In this document: positions 1 to 5,995 of the stretch, piece after piece
How the letters are laid out: every line of letters begins with the position of its first letter
How positions within the stretch are numbered: the stretch's first letter is position 1
Assembly: GCA_049615605.1 (NCBI GenBank)
Contig: JBMZFW010000049.1
Span: 1 to 7,056, forward strand
Reading direction: 5' to 3'
DNA: 7,056 bases
Origin: JAQWUY01 sp049615605
Lineage (GTDB): Bacteria > Pseudomonadota > Alphaproteobacteria > JAQWUY01
Position numbers and translations under genes: made by a program
The notes under the pieces: generated by a model
What the model was told of the DNA's origin: nothing
Databases searched by the model: none
The model's input: only the letters and a program-made list of their open reading frames with translations

Positions 1-128
1 TTATGGGCAAAGAATTTCTTGGCATCGTGCGTTCCACATTCATAATTGACGAAGACGGAAAAATCATTGATATCATAAGCCCAGTAAAAGTAAAAAACCA
101 CGCGGAACTTGTTTTAGAAAAAATTTAA
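1..128 (+). CDS. bcp: Thioredoxin-dependent peroxiredoxin, Bcp/PrxQ type (3' end only)
   Basis: Only the last 41 residues are in the window, read in the frame that ends with TAA at 126-128; the gene starts left of the window. The visible part has the C-terminal signature of Bcp/PrxQ peroxiredoxins: a GIVRSTFIID strand followed by EDGKI and a final K-V-K-x-H-A-x-x-V-L helix. Proteins of this family reduce hydrogen peroxide and organic hydroperoxides in the cytoplasm using thioredoxin. The catalytic cysteines lie in the missing N-terminal part and cannot be checked. The ATG at position 3 is an internal methionine, not the start. The gene converges on the minus-strand operon and has no evident functional link to it. 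The family call is fairly secure; the exact subfamily is less so. Confidence 0.8.
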   Translation, partial: MGKEFLGIVRSTFIIDEDGKIIDIISPVKVKNHAELVLEKI

Positions 129-146
129 TAAAACAAACAATCTATT

Positions 147-232
147 TTAATCAGGCTAGTACCTTTGGTTTTATAAGCGATGGCTAAATATAACTAGCCG
201 AGCGAATAAAACCGATGGTAATAGTCAATTAA
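147..232. repeat. Long imperfect hairpin between convergent genes
   Basis: This inverted repeat fills most of the 111-base gap between the peroxiredoxin stop (128) and the gcvT-like stop (240). Visible stems are 154-158 with 222-226, 160-163 with 217-220, 165-174 with 206-215 (including an 8-bp run, GGTTTTAT against ATAAAACC), 177-178 with 202-203, and 182-186 with 195-199, closed by an 8-base loop at 187-194. Mismatches are few, and two tandem G-A oppositions sit at 179-180 against 200-201. TTAA at 147-150 can pair with TTAA at 229-232. An alternative 7-bp pairing exists between 154-160 and 193-199. There is no long T-run after either arm, so it is not a textbook intrinsic terminator. It could be a bidirectional 3'-end structure or a dispersed palindromic repeat; the sequence alone does not decide. 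Confidence 0.6.
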
Positions 233-239
233 AATTTAT

Positions 240-1358
240 TTATCCACGCATGCGTGAGCGGGTTGGATCATAGAACGGCTTTTCAACCACAACACCCGCA
301 ACCGAACCAACCGATACTTTTGTACCGATTTCTTTATGGTTTGGTTCAACAAATGCCATTGCGATGTTTTTGTTTAACAGTGGTGAAAAGATTGCTGATG
401 TAATTTTACCAACTGTTTTTCCATCAACTTGAATTTCATCACCGCCTGCAACTTCGCTGTCTAGTTCAAGACCGATTAATGCTTTTTTTGGTGAAGCAAT
501 TCTTTTTTCAATTGCTGATTTACCAATAAAGTTATCAGGTTTTGATTTCATTGGCGCAACATAACCGATACCTGCTTCAAATGGATCTGTTTCTGTGTCA
601 AATTCATATCCACCAAAGATAAGACCCGCTTCAACCCTTAATAAATCAAGGGCACCAAGACCAAATGGTTGAATGCCATATTCTTTGCCCGCTTCAAAAA
701 TTGTATCCCAAATTTCTTCGGCTGCGTCTTTACCACACCAAATTTCATAGCCCAGTTCCCCACTGTAACCAGTACGGGAAATAACAAGTGGTGTACCATT
801 GTCATAATTTAATCTTGCAGGTGCAAGAACAAATGGTTGCATTTTGCTTGGCTTTGGATCGTGTGCCGACATCCATATAACTTTATCAAGTAATTCACGG
901 CTGTTTGGACCTTGGATTGCAATGTTTGCATATAATTCAGTTGCGTCCTTAACGATTACTTTTAATTCCATATCTTTTGCAACTTTTGAAATGTGTTCAA
1001 TTGTTTCTGGGAAACCACATACAAATCTGAATGTGTTTTCACAGTTACGGAATAAAGTACCGTCATCAATCATACCGCCATCTTCATTACAAATCGCTGT
1101 ATAGACAATAGATTTACAACCCATTTTTTTAATGTTTCTTGTAAACACAGTTTGGCATAATGTTTCCGCATCTGGACCAAGGATTTCAATCTTTGGCAGG
1201 TAAGATAAATCAATCACGCCAACTTTTTCACGAACACTTTTATATTCGTCTAGTACCGTTGATGATTTAAATTCTTGTGGAATGTCATAACCGAACACTT
1301 CAACATATTCTGCCTTTAATGCAGATGTTTTATTATGAAACGCTGTTTGTTTTGTCAT
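240..1358 (-). CDS. GcvT-family folate-dependent aminomethyltransferase/demethylase, stand-alone paralogue
   Basis: The 372-residue product is a complete single GcvT unit, about the usual length of the family. The N-terminal folate-binding domain carries GGMIDD at 94-99, with the Asp pair at the position of the T-protein catalytic aspartate. RTGYSGELGYE at 195-205 is the folate-contacting motif, FGLGALDLLRVEAGL follows at 232-246, and the C-terminal barrel ends EKPFYDPTRSRMR. The family moves C1 units from N-methyl or aminomethyl groups to tetrahydrofolate in the cytoplasm. This copy is close to the C-terminal part of the upstream fusion along its whole length, with about half the residues identical by eye and the same last motif, so the two arose by duplication. 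ATG at 1358 is preceded by AAGGA (1368-1372) at 9 bases. It starts 25 bases after the fusion gene and is surely cotranscribed. A role in the glycine cleavage system is unlikely, because no gcvH or gcvP is nearby and the usual VSHMG segment is replaced by LSYLPK. The substrate is unknown. Confidence 0.88.
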   Translation of the reverse strand: MTKQTAFHNKTSALKAEYVEVFGYDIPQEFKSSTVLDEYKSVREKVGVIDLSYLPKIEILGPDAETLCQTVFTRNIKKMGCKSIVYTAICNEDGGMIDDGTLFRNCENTFRFVCGFPETIEHISKVAKDMELKVIVKDATELYANIAIQGPNSRELLDKVIWMSAHDPKPSKMQPFVLAPARLNYDNGTPLVISRTGYSGELGYEIWCGKDAAEEIWDTIFEAGKEYGIQPFGLGALDLLRVEAGLIFGGYEFDTETDPFEAGIGYVAPMKSKPDNFIGKSAIEKRIASPKKALIGLELDSEVAGGDEIQVDGKTVGKITSAIFSPLLNKNIAMAFVEPNHKEIGTKVSVGSVAGVVVEKPFYDPTRSRMRG

Positions 1359-1383
1359 TATATAATTTCCTTATCTTTCAATC

Positions 1384-3762
1384 TTAATCATCATCTTTGT
1401 GTTGACGCATTCGTGAACGGCTTGGGTCATAGAATGGTTTTTCTATTACTTCTGCCTTAATGCGTTTTTGGAAACCATCAAGTTTACCAACTTCCATTTT
1501 CGTACCAATTTCTTCATACATTGCATCAATGCGTGCAAGGGCAATGTTTTTATCAAGAATTGGGGAAATCATTGCTGATGTAACTTCGCCAATTTGGGCA
1601 CGACCAATACGAACACAATCACCTGTTTGTGCTGGTTCGTTGCCTTCCAATTCAAGGCCAACAAGCACACGGTGTGGGTGGGCAGAACGGCGTTCAATTG
1701 CCGAACGACCAATAAAGTCCGCCTCTTGTGATTTTAATGGAACGGCAAAACCGATACCTGCTTCAAATGGGTCAGTCGTATCATCAAATTCCAGACCTGC
1801 AAAGATTAAGCCCGCTTCAATACGAAGCATATCAAGTGCACCAAGACCGAATGGCTTAACACCAAATTCCGCACCTGCTTCAAATACAGTATCCCATAAT
1901 TCAACCGCATCTTTTGGTGCAACCCAAACTTCAAAACCAAGTTCACCAGTATAACCAGTTCGCGATACAAGTAATGGCGTACCATTTGAATCGTTAAGGC
2001 GGGCTGGTGTAAATTGGAAGCAAGATAAATCTTCCATTGGTTTGTCTTCTTCCGCAGTCCAAATAATTTTATTTAACAGCTTACGGCTGTTTGGACCTTG
2101 TACAGAAATATTGTTAATTGTTGGTGATGCGTCTTTTACCGTTACATCAAGACCAAGTTCACGCACTTTATTACGAATGTAAATTGATGCGGTTGGGCAA
2201 CCACCTGTAAAACGGAATTTGTTTTCTTCAAAACGGAATAAAGTACCATCATCAACCATACCACCGTGTTCATAACAAATTGCTGTATACGCGATACCAT
2301 TGATTGCCAATTTATCCATATTTCTTGTAAATACTTTTTGACATAATTCTGCAGCATCAGGACCAAAAATTTCACATTTTGGTAATGATGATAAATCCAT
2401 TACCCCAACATTTTCACGCACATTCATATATTCTTCGCGTGGTGAAGAGTTGTGATATTCTTGTGGAATCCAATATCCCGCTAATTCTTCGTATACTTCT
2501 GTTAATTCAGAAGTTCTTGCGTGGAAACCAGTTTCTTGTGTGAAACGCATTTTGCCATCCGTTACCGCACGGTAACCGATTGCCGATTTAAACATTTCTT
2601 TTTCATCATAAATACGAATATGAATGTCTGTTGGGTTCCAACCATTTGCAGGGTCAAGGTCATCTGGACAAGATGAACTTAAACAAACAATATCGCGTGA
2701 TGCTTGGATTAATGTGTAATCACCCGGTCTTGACCAAGTTTCATCCGCACTAATACCCGCATAGTTACAACCAGTTGTGTTAAAGAAGAAGTTTACCGCT
2801 TCCCAACCTTGGCGTTCACGGATACCATATTTTTTACCCGCTTTTGACATATTGTCTGAACAATTTGTGTGACCTGGGAAACCCAAGTCATCATAATACT
2901 TTGCAGTACAAGCATTTGAAATTGTATCGTGTCTGCCAACTGTATCAACAATGATTTGTGCCATTCTTTCGTTATCATCGCTGTAATACCTAGACATTAA
3001 ACCAGGGTGTGGACACATATTACCCATATGTGTTCTTGTGGCTGTGGCTGAAATCATACTTTCAATACCTTTATCTAATAACTTTGCATCAAAAGCTTGC
3101 CAATCAGAACATTGACGACCCGACACATCAATCATTTGAATGTATTGACCTTTTTTAACTTGGTAATCGGCAACTGTTCCAGCTTTAATACGGAATTCAT
3201 CAACCACTTCACCTAATGGGTCTGGTAATACTTCTACATTGTTGCCATCACCCACATTCACACGGTGAATGAATAAATCAAGGTCAGTGGCTGGTAATTC
3301 ACCATAAGTTGGATAACCAATATTAGGTGCAGAAAATAAACAGAAACATTTTGCAGTGGCTGTAAATTCCACAACTGAATCCATTGGCGAAGATTTACCA
3401 AATACACCAATTGCTTCACTGTCATTTAAATTAATCTTACGGCGTAAAAGTCCCGCTTGTACAAATTTGAATGAAGAAGAATTTTCATTCATTTTGAAAA
3501 TTATCTTTGTTGCACTGGCATCTGTACCTTTGCTTTCGCCAAGCAATTTGATATTTGGGCGACCTTGTTCGTCCCAAACCAGTATTTCACCGTATTGCAT
3601 ACCTTCTGGGTCACGCATAACGATTTTATCGCCTGCGTCCAGTTCAACCAACTGAACCCCGCCACCTGCGATAGTGTGATATTCAATACCTTTTTTATGT
3701 AAAGAAAAACCAACTTGGTTTTCGTTCTTTAAATAATCTGTTTTTCTTAATGCTGATGACAT
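1384..3762 (-). CDS. DUF1989 (urea carboxylase-associated)-GcvT fusion protein
   Basis: This 792-residue cytoplasmic protein has three parts. Residues 1 to about 170 form a beta-rich region resembling a degenerate DUF1989 start (AGGGVQLVELDAGDKI, then DPEGMQ). Residues about 194-385 are a full DUF1989/urea carboxylase-associated domain, with DVSGRQCSDW, DTVGRHDTISNACT, NCSDN, RPGDYTLIQASRDIV and SSCPDDLDPANGW in family order. Residues about 409-792 are a GcvT unit with GGMVDD (Asp 504-505), RTGYTGELGFE (601-611), GLGALDMLRIEAGL and a terminal EKPFYDPSRSRMR. DUF1989 relatives include carboxyguanidine deiminase subunits; GcvT units pass C1 groups to tetrahydrofolate. The inferred role is processing of a methylated nitrogen compound, with deimination or hydrolysis coupled to demethylation. 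Start ATG 3762 is chosen because AGGAG (3770-3774) lies 7 bases upstream. The in-frame ATG at 3789 has no ribosome site and sits only a few bases from the predicted transcript start. It is the first gene of a two-gene operon behind the promoter at 3800-3827. Domain calls are strong; substrate and reaction are not known. Confidence 0.88.
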   Translation of the reverse strand: MSSALRKTDYLKNENQVGFSLHKKGIEYHTIAGGGVQLVELDAGDKIVMRDPEGMQYGEILVWDEQGRPNIKLLGESKGTDASATKIIFKMNENSSSFKFVQAGLLRRKINLNDSEAIGVFGKSSPMDSVVEFTATAKCFCLFSAPNIGYPTYGELPATDLDLFIHRVNVGDGNNVEVLPDPLGEVVDEFRIKAGTVADYQVKKGQYIQMIDVSGRQCSDWQAFDAKLLDKGIESMISATATRTHMGNMCPHPGLMSRYYSDDNERMAQIIVDTVGRHDTISNACTAKYYDDLGFPGHTNCSDNMSKAGKKYGIRERQGWEAVNFFFNTTGCNYAGISADETWSRPGDYTLIQASRDIVCLSSSCPDDLDPANGWNPTDIHIRIYDEKEMFKSAIGYRAVTDGKMRFTQETGFHARTSELTEVYEELAGYWIPQEYHNSSPREEYMNVRENVGVMDLSSLPKCEIFGPDAAELCQKVFTRNMDKLAINGIAYTAICYEHGGMVDDGTLFRFEENKFRFTGGCPTASIYIRNKVRELGLDVTVKDASPTINNISVQGPNSRKLLNKIIWTAEEDKPMEDLSCFQFTPARLNDSNGTPLLVSRTGYTGELGFEVWVAPKDAVELWDTVFEAGAEFGVKPFGLGALDMLRIEAGLIFAGLEFDDTTDPFEAGIGFAVPLKSQEADFIGRSAIERRSAHPHRVLVGLELEGNEPAQTGDCVRIGRAQIGEVTSAMISPILDKNIALARIDAMYEEIGTKMEVGKLDGFQKRIKAEVIEKPFYDPSRSRMRQHKDDD

Positions 3763-3769
3763 TTTCTCT

Positions 3770-3774
3770 CTCCT
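3770..3774 (-). promoter_or_regulatory. Shine-Dalgarno site deciding the fusion gene start
   Basis: On the minus strand this reads AGGAG inside the purine-rich run AGGAGAGAGAAA, 7 bases before ATG 3762. It lies between the two in-frame ATGs (3789 and 3762) and therefore supports the shorter product of 792 residues. Confidence 0.8.
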
Positions 3775-3799
3775 ACTAAAGTCAAACATTTATGCGAAT

Positions 3800-3827
3800 A
3801 TTATATGTACGAAAAGCCATTAAACAA
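3800..3827 (-). promoter_or_regulatory. Sigma70-like promoter of the DUF1989-gcvT operon
   Basis: Minus-strand reading gives TTGTTT (3827-3822), a 16-base spacer and a perfect TATAAT (3805-3800). Transcription would begin near 3793, leaving a leader of about 30 bases before ATG 3762. A second TTGTTTA copy 13 bases upstream (3834-3840) could be part of an operator. The perfect -10 is the strongest evidence; the -35 matches the consensus in three of six positions. Confidence 0.55.
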
Positions 3828-3925
3828 GTTAAATAAACAACTATATAAATAAAAGTTAATTTTTATTATTTTGCTATAATTTTTTTTGACTTTAACTATA
3901 AAATATTAATATGGGGAAATTGGAT

Positions 3926-3943
3926 ATTATTATAGATAATAAT
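3926..3943. other. AT-only perfect inverted repeat
   Basis: ATTATTAT and ATAATAAT form a perfect 8-bp inverted repeat around a 2-base centre. It lies between the transporter-unit terminator and the fusion-operon promoter, in an AT-rich stretch (3828-3971) with no coding potential that I can support. It may be an operator, but short AT palindromes arise easily by chance here. Confidence 0.25.
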
Positions 3944-3971
3944 GTTTTTTAATTGATTCTTTTTTTAGGGC

Positions 3972-3998
3972 AAAAAAATGGGGGAATTTCTTCCCCCA
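3972..3998 (-). terminator. Rho-independent terminator of the transporter operon
   Basis: Minus-strand reading gives TGGGGGAA, loop GAAA, TTCCCCCA and then seven T. The 8-bp GC-rich stem, tetraloop and T-run are textbook. It begins 19 bases after the small membrane protein gene stops at 4018 and precedes the promoter of the enzyme operon. Transporter and enzymes are therefore predicted to be separate transcription units. Confidence 0.93.
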
Positions 3999-4017
3999 CC
4001 TTTTAAACAAATATACC

Positions 4018-4137
4018 TTATACGATATCTTTGTTGTTCTTTTTAGCCTCAGCAAAATCTTTTAATACACCTTTTACAAGGATAACTAAAATAATGAATG
4101 CTAATAAAGGCCACATTAAAATATAAGCTTGTAACAT
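4018..4137 (-). CDS. Small single-span membrane protein, putative transporter small subunit
   Basis: This 39-residue ORF reads MLQAYILMWPLL at its start, with a continuous hydrophobic stretch from about residue 5 to 21 and then a charged tail, KGVLKDFAEAKKNNKDIV. It has one predicted membrane segment, and positive charges after the segment suggest a cytoplasmic C-terminus. The start is backed by AAGGA about 8 bases before ATG, and the gene follows the symporter stop by only 15 bases, ahead of the terminator, so it is translated from the same message. The YxLMWP opening and charged tail match, from memory, the tiny proteins annotated as putative transporter small subunit next to sodium:solute symporters. 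The inferred role is a stabilising or regulatory partner of that symporter in the inner membrane. No enzymatic motif is visible. Confidence 0.85.
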   Translation of the reverse strand: MLQAYILMWPLLAFIILVILVKGVLKDFAEAKKNNKDIV

Positions 4138-4152
4138 TTTATTGTTCCTTTC

Positions 4153-5808
4153 TTATTTAGCTTCGTCTGCTAGCTTTTTAACTTTGGCATTAAGCGTTGA
4201 AATATCAAATTCATTCTTATTGCCAACTGACATTACATAACAAATGATTGCCGAAACACCATATGGAAGTAATGAAGTTGTTAATGTTGCGTAATCACGT
4301 AACCAACCTGGGAAGTAATACACACAGATTGCCGCGACAATGATACCGCCAATAAAGCCAAGTTTTTGACCTAAGAATGCAAATACCATTAAACCGATTA
4401 CTACACCCGCACCAACAGCTGAGATTAATTCAACAGGTAATGCAATAGCACCTGAGATTGAATCTAGTGAACGAACATAGAAGAATAAGATTACCGCAAC
4501 TGCCACTGAAACAGTGAAGGCAGCGTTTGTAACTTTACCCCAATAGAACGATACGATTACAGGGAATACAACCGCACCCCATAATGCACCAACGAATACT
4601 AATAAGCTTAGGATATCGTTGCTACCGCTTGTTGCAAGGTATAGACCAAGTGCAGTTGCACCAACCATTGTTAAACGACCAACTAATAGCATAGTCTTTA
4701 AGTTTAAGCCTGATTTTGCAAAGTGCTTCGCATAGATATCAGCCATTGTAATTGATGCTAATGCAGATAAATCTGAATCGGCAGTAGAAGACAATGAACC
4801 AATTACTAATAGGAATAATAAACCTAGCATAAATGGTGATAAGTACTTAGACGAAATAAGTGGAATGATTGTGTTCATATCGCCATTCACAGGTTGCATA
4901 CCTAAGAATAATGCGAACATACCAAGCATACCTAAACCAATTACAACAGCACCGTAACCTAATGTCGCAGTGATGAATGTTGGTTTAATTAAGTCTTGTC
5001 TTACCGCGAATAAACGCTGTGCAATAGTTTGGTTACCAATCGCATATGCAAGTACCGCAATAAAGAATGGTGCACCTTGTTCTAAGATCGCCTTAGTAGA
5101 AAAGAATTCTTGCTGTTCAGCAGTTACAGTTTGTAAACCTGCAAGCATTGCTTCTTCACCACCAGCAGCAAAGTATACTGTTGGAATAACGATTACTGTA
5201 ATTGCAATCATACCCATTACTTGTACCATATCTGTTAATACCGATGCACGGAAACCAGACCATAATGTATAAAGTAATGTACCAAAACCAGCGATTAATA
5301 CACCAGTTGAGAATGATAATGGTGAAAGTACAGATACTAATGCACCAGCAGCTGTGAAGTTAATCATCAAACTACAGATAGAACCCATTAAGTTTGATAT
5401 TGCTAACATCATCTGGCTAGACGCACCGTGACGGGCGTGGATTACTTCGGCTAATGTACGCGCGTTAGGTGCAATTGCACGAATACGCATACCGAATGGG
5501 TAAATGAATAAAATCATTAACGCACCCCAGAAACCATAGTGCATTGCACCTGATAGGCCGTAGTTGTAAGCAGATGTAGCCGCACCATAGAACGATGCTG
5601 CCCAAATCCAAGTTGCTGTCATAGATGCAGCGGAAATACCGAAACCAACATTATGGTTAGATACAATGTAACCTTCTGCTGTTTCTTCTTTCTTCGCGAT
5701 TAATAACGTAATTAAGAATGTTCCGACATAGAACGCACCCATTAACGCTAAAACCGTGAAGGTGTCAAATTGATAAAATTCAGTTATAGGGACTCCTTCC
5801 TCTCTCAA
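4153..5808 (-). CDS. Sodium:solute symporter (SSS) family transporter, DUR3-like
   Basis: This is an inner-membrane sodium-coupled transporter of the SSS family. The longest reading has 551 residues from a TTG at 5808. About 13 hydrophobic segments are visible, the first at residues 16-38 and the last at about 513-529, followed by a short charged tail. Family landmarks are SNHNVG after the first segment (in place of the usual AGR), ATWIWAASFYGAATSAYNYG at 65-84, the WSGFRASVLTDMVQ segment at 183-196, and GSLSSTADSDLSAL at 337-350, the serine-rich segment that forms the Na2 site in SSS proteins. The WIWAAS and RAIAPNARTLAEVIHARHG segments recall the urea transporter DUR3 branch, but substrate cannot be read from sequence. 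The TTG has no ribosome site, while a strong AAGGAG inside the ORF points to ATA at 5787 (544 residues). ATG at 5742 would cut the first membrane segment. It is cotranscribed with the small membrane protein. Confidence 0.9.
   Translation of the reverse strand: MREEGVPITEFYQFDTFTVLALMGAFYVGTFLITLLIAKKEETAEGYIVSNHNVGFGISAASMTATWIWAASFYGAATSAYNYGLSGAMHYGFWGALMILFIYPFGMRIRAIAPNARTLAEVIHARHGASSQMMLAISNLMGSICSLMINFTAAGALVSVLSPLSFSTGVLIAGFGTLLYTLWSGFRASVLTDMVQVMGMIAITVIVIPTVYFAAGGEEAMLAGLQTVTAEQQEFFSTKAILEQGAPFFIAVLAYAIGNQTIAQRLFAVRQDLIKPTFITATLGYGAVVIGLGMLGMFALFLGMQPVNGDMNTIIPLISSKYLSPFMLGLLFLLVIGSLSSTADSDLSALASITMADIYAKHFAKSGLNLKTMLLVGRLTMVGATALGLYLATSGSNDILSLLVFVGALWGAVVFPVIVSFYWGKVTNAAFTVSVAVAVILFFYVRSLDSISGAIALPVELISAVGAGVVIGLMVFAFLGQKLGFIGGIIVAAICVYYFPGWLRDYATLTTSLLPYGVSAIICYVMSVGNKNEFDISTLNAKVKKLADEAK
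5785..5798 (-). promoter_or_regulatory. Strong Shine-Dalgarno followed by an ATA codon, likely symporter start
   Basis: Minus-strand reading gives AGGAAGGAG, the spacer TCCCT, then the in-frame codon ATA (5787-5785) followed by ACTGAATTT. This is the only convincing ribosome site near the symporter start, and no ATG, GTG or TTG follows it at a usable distance in frame. Either the gene initiates at ATA or a former ATG has changed. Confidence 0.5.
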
Positions 5809-5844
5809 GTTTTAAAGTTTTATCGCAAATATAATAACACAAAT

Positions 5845-5874
5845 AATATAATTTTTATATACTGTTAAAAACAA
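5845..5874 (-). promoter_or_regulatory. Possible promoter of the symporter operon
   Basis: Minus-strand reading gives TTGTTT (5874-5869), an 18-base spacer and TATATT (5850-5845). The surrounding 187-base gap (5809-5995) is very AT-rich, so other pairs are possible. No terminator is visible after the regulator gene, so read-through into the symporter cannot be excluded. Confidence 0.35.
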
Positions 5875-5899
5875 TTTTATAACAATAGTATACATATTT

Positions 5900-5910
5900 T
5901 GTGTGAGTGG
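5900..5910. promoter_or_regulatory. Possible AraC-type operator upstream of the symporter promoter
   Basis: TGTGTGAGTGG is a GC-richer island in the AT-rich spacer, about 26 bases upstream of the -35 candidate, which is where class I AraC activators bind. A near copy lacking one G, TGTGTAGTGG, lies on the other strand at 7022-7031, upstream of the regulator gene. This is suggestive only. Confidence 0.25.
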
Positions 5911-5995
5911 TGTAATTTTTGAAGTTTTTTTTACTTTTTCTAAATTATTTTAAATTTATAAAAAAGTGTTTTATTGTAATAGTGGAAAATGGAGA

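Noticed and set aside
844..1104. Plus-strand open frame of 86 codons, and similar ones at 1460-1954, 3356-3655 and 4970-5272
   Set aside because: They lie antisense within strongly supported genes, have no family features and no convincing ribosome sites.
240..1358. Calling the GcvT-like proteins DMSP demethylase (DmdA)
   Set aside because: Length fits, but the GGM-DD catalytic Asp pair is kept and the neighbours (DUF1989 domain, no DMSP genes) do not support it.
240..1358. Calling the stand-alone protein glycine cleavage T protein (gcvT)
   Set aside because: No gcvH or gcvP nearby, the VSHMG segment is replaced, and the closest visible relative is the DUF1989 fusion.
2142..2978. Minus-strand open frames at 2142-2375 and 2793-2978, and likewise at 3501-3713
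   Set aside because: They are out-of-frame shadows inside the fusion gene, whose own frame has clear domain motifs throughout.
3763..3789. Fusion gene start at the upstream in-frame ATG (3789)
   Set aside because: It has no ribosome site and lies about four bases from the predicted transcript start; the ATG at 3762 has AGGAG at 7 bases.
5740..5742. Symporter start at the first in-frame ATG
   Set aside because: It has no ribosome site and would remove about a third of the first membrane segment.
5920..5960. Terminator after the regulator gene
   Set aside because: Only weak A/T-only stems such as AAATT with AATTT are present, with no GC-containing hairpin followed by a T-run.
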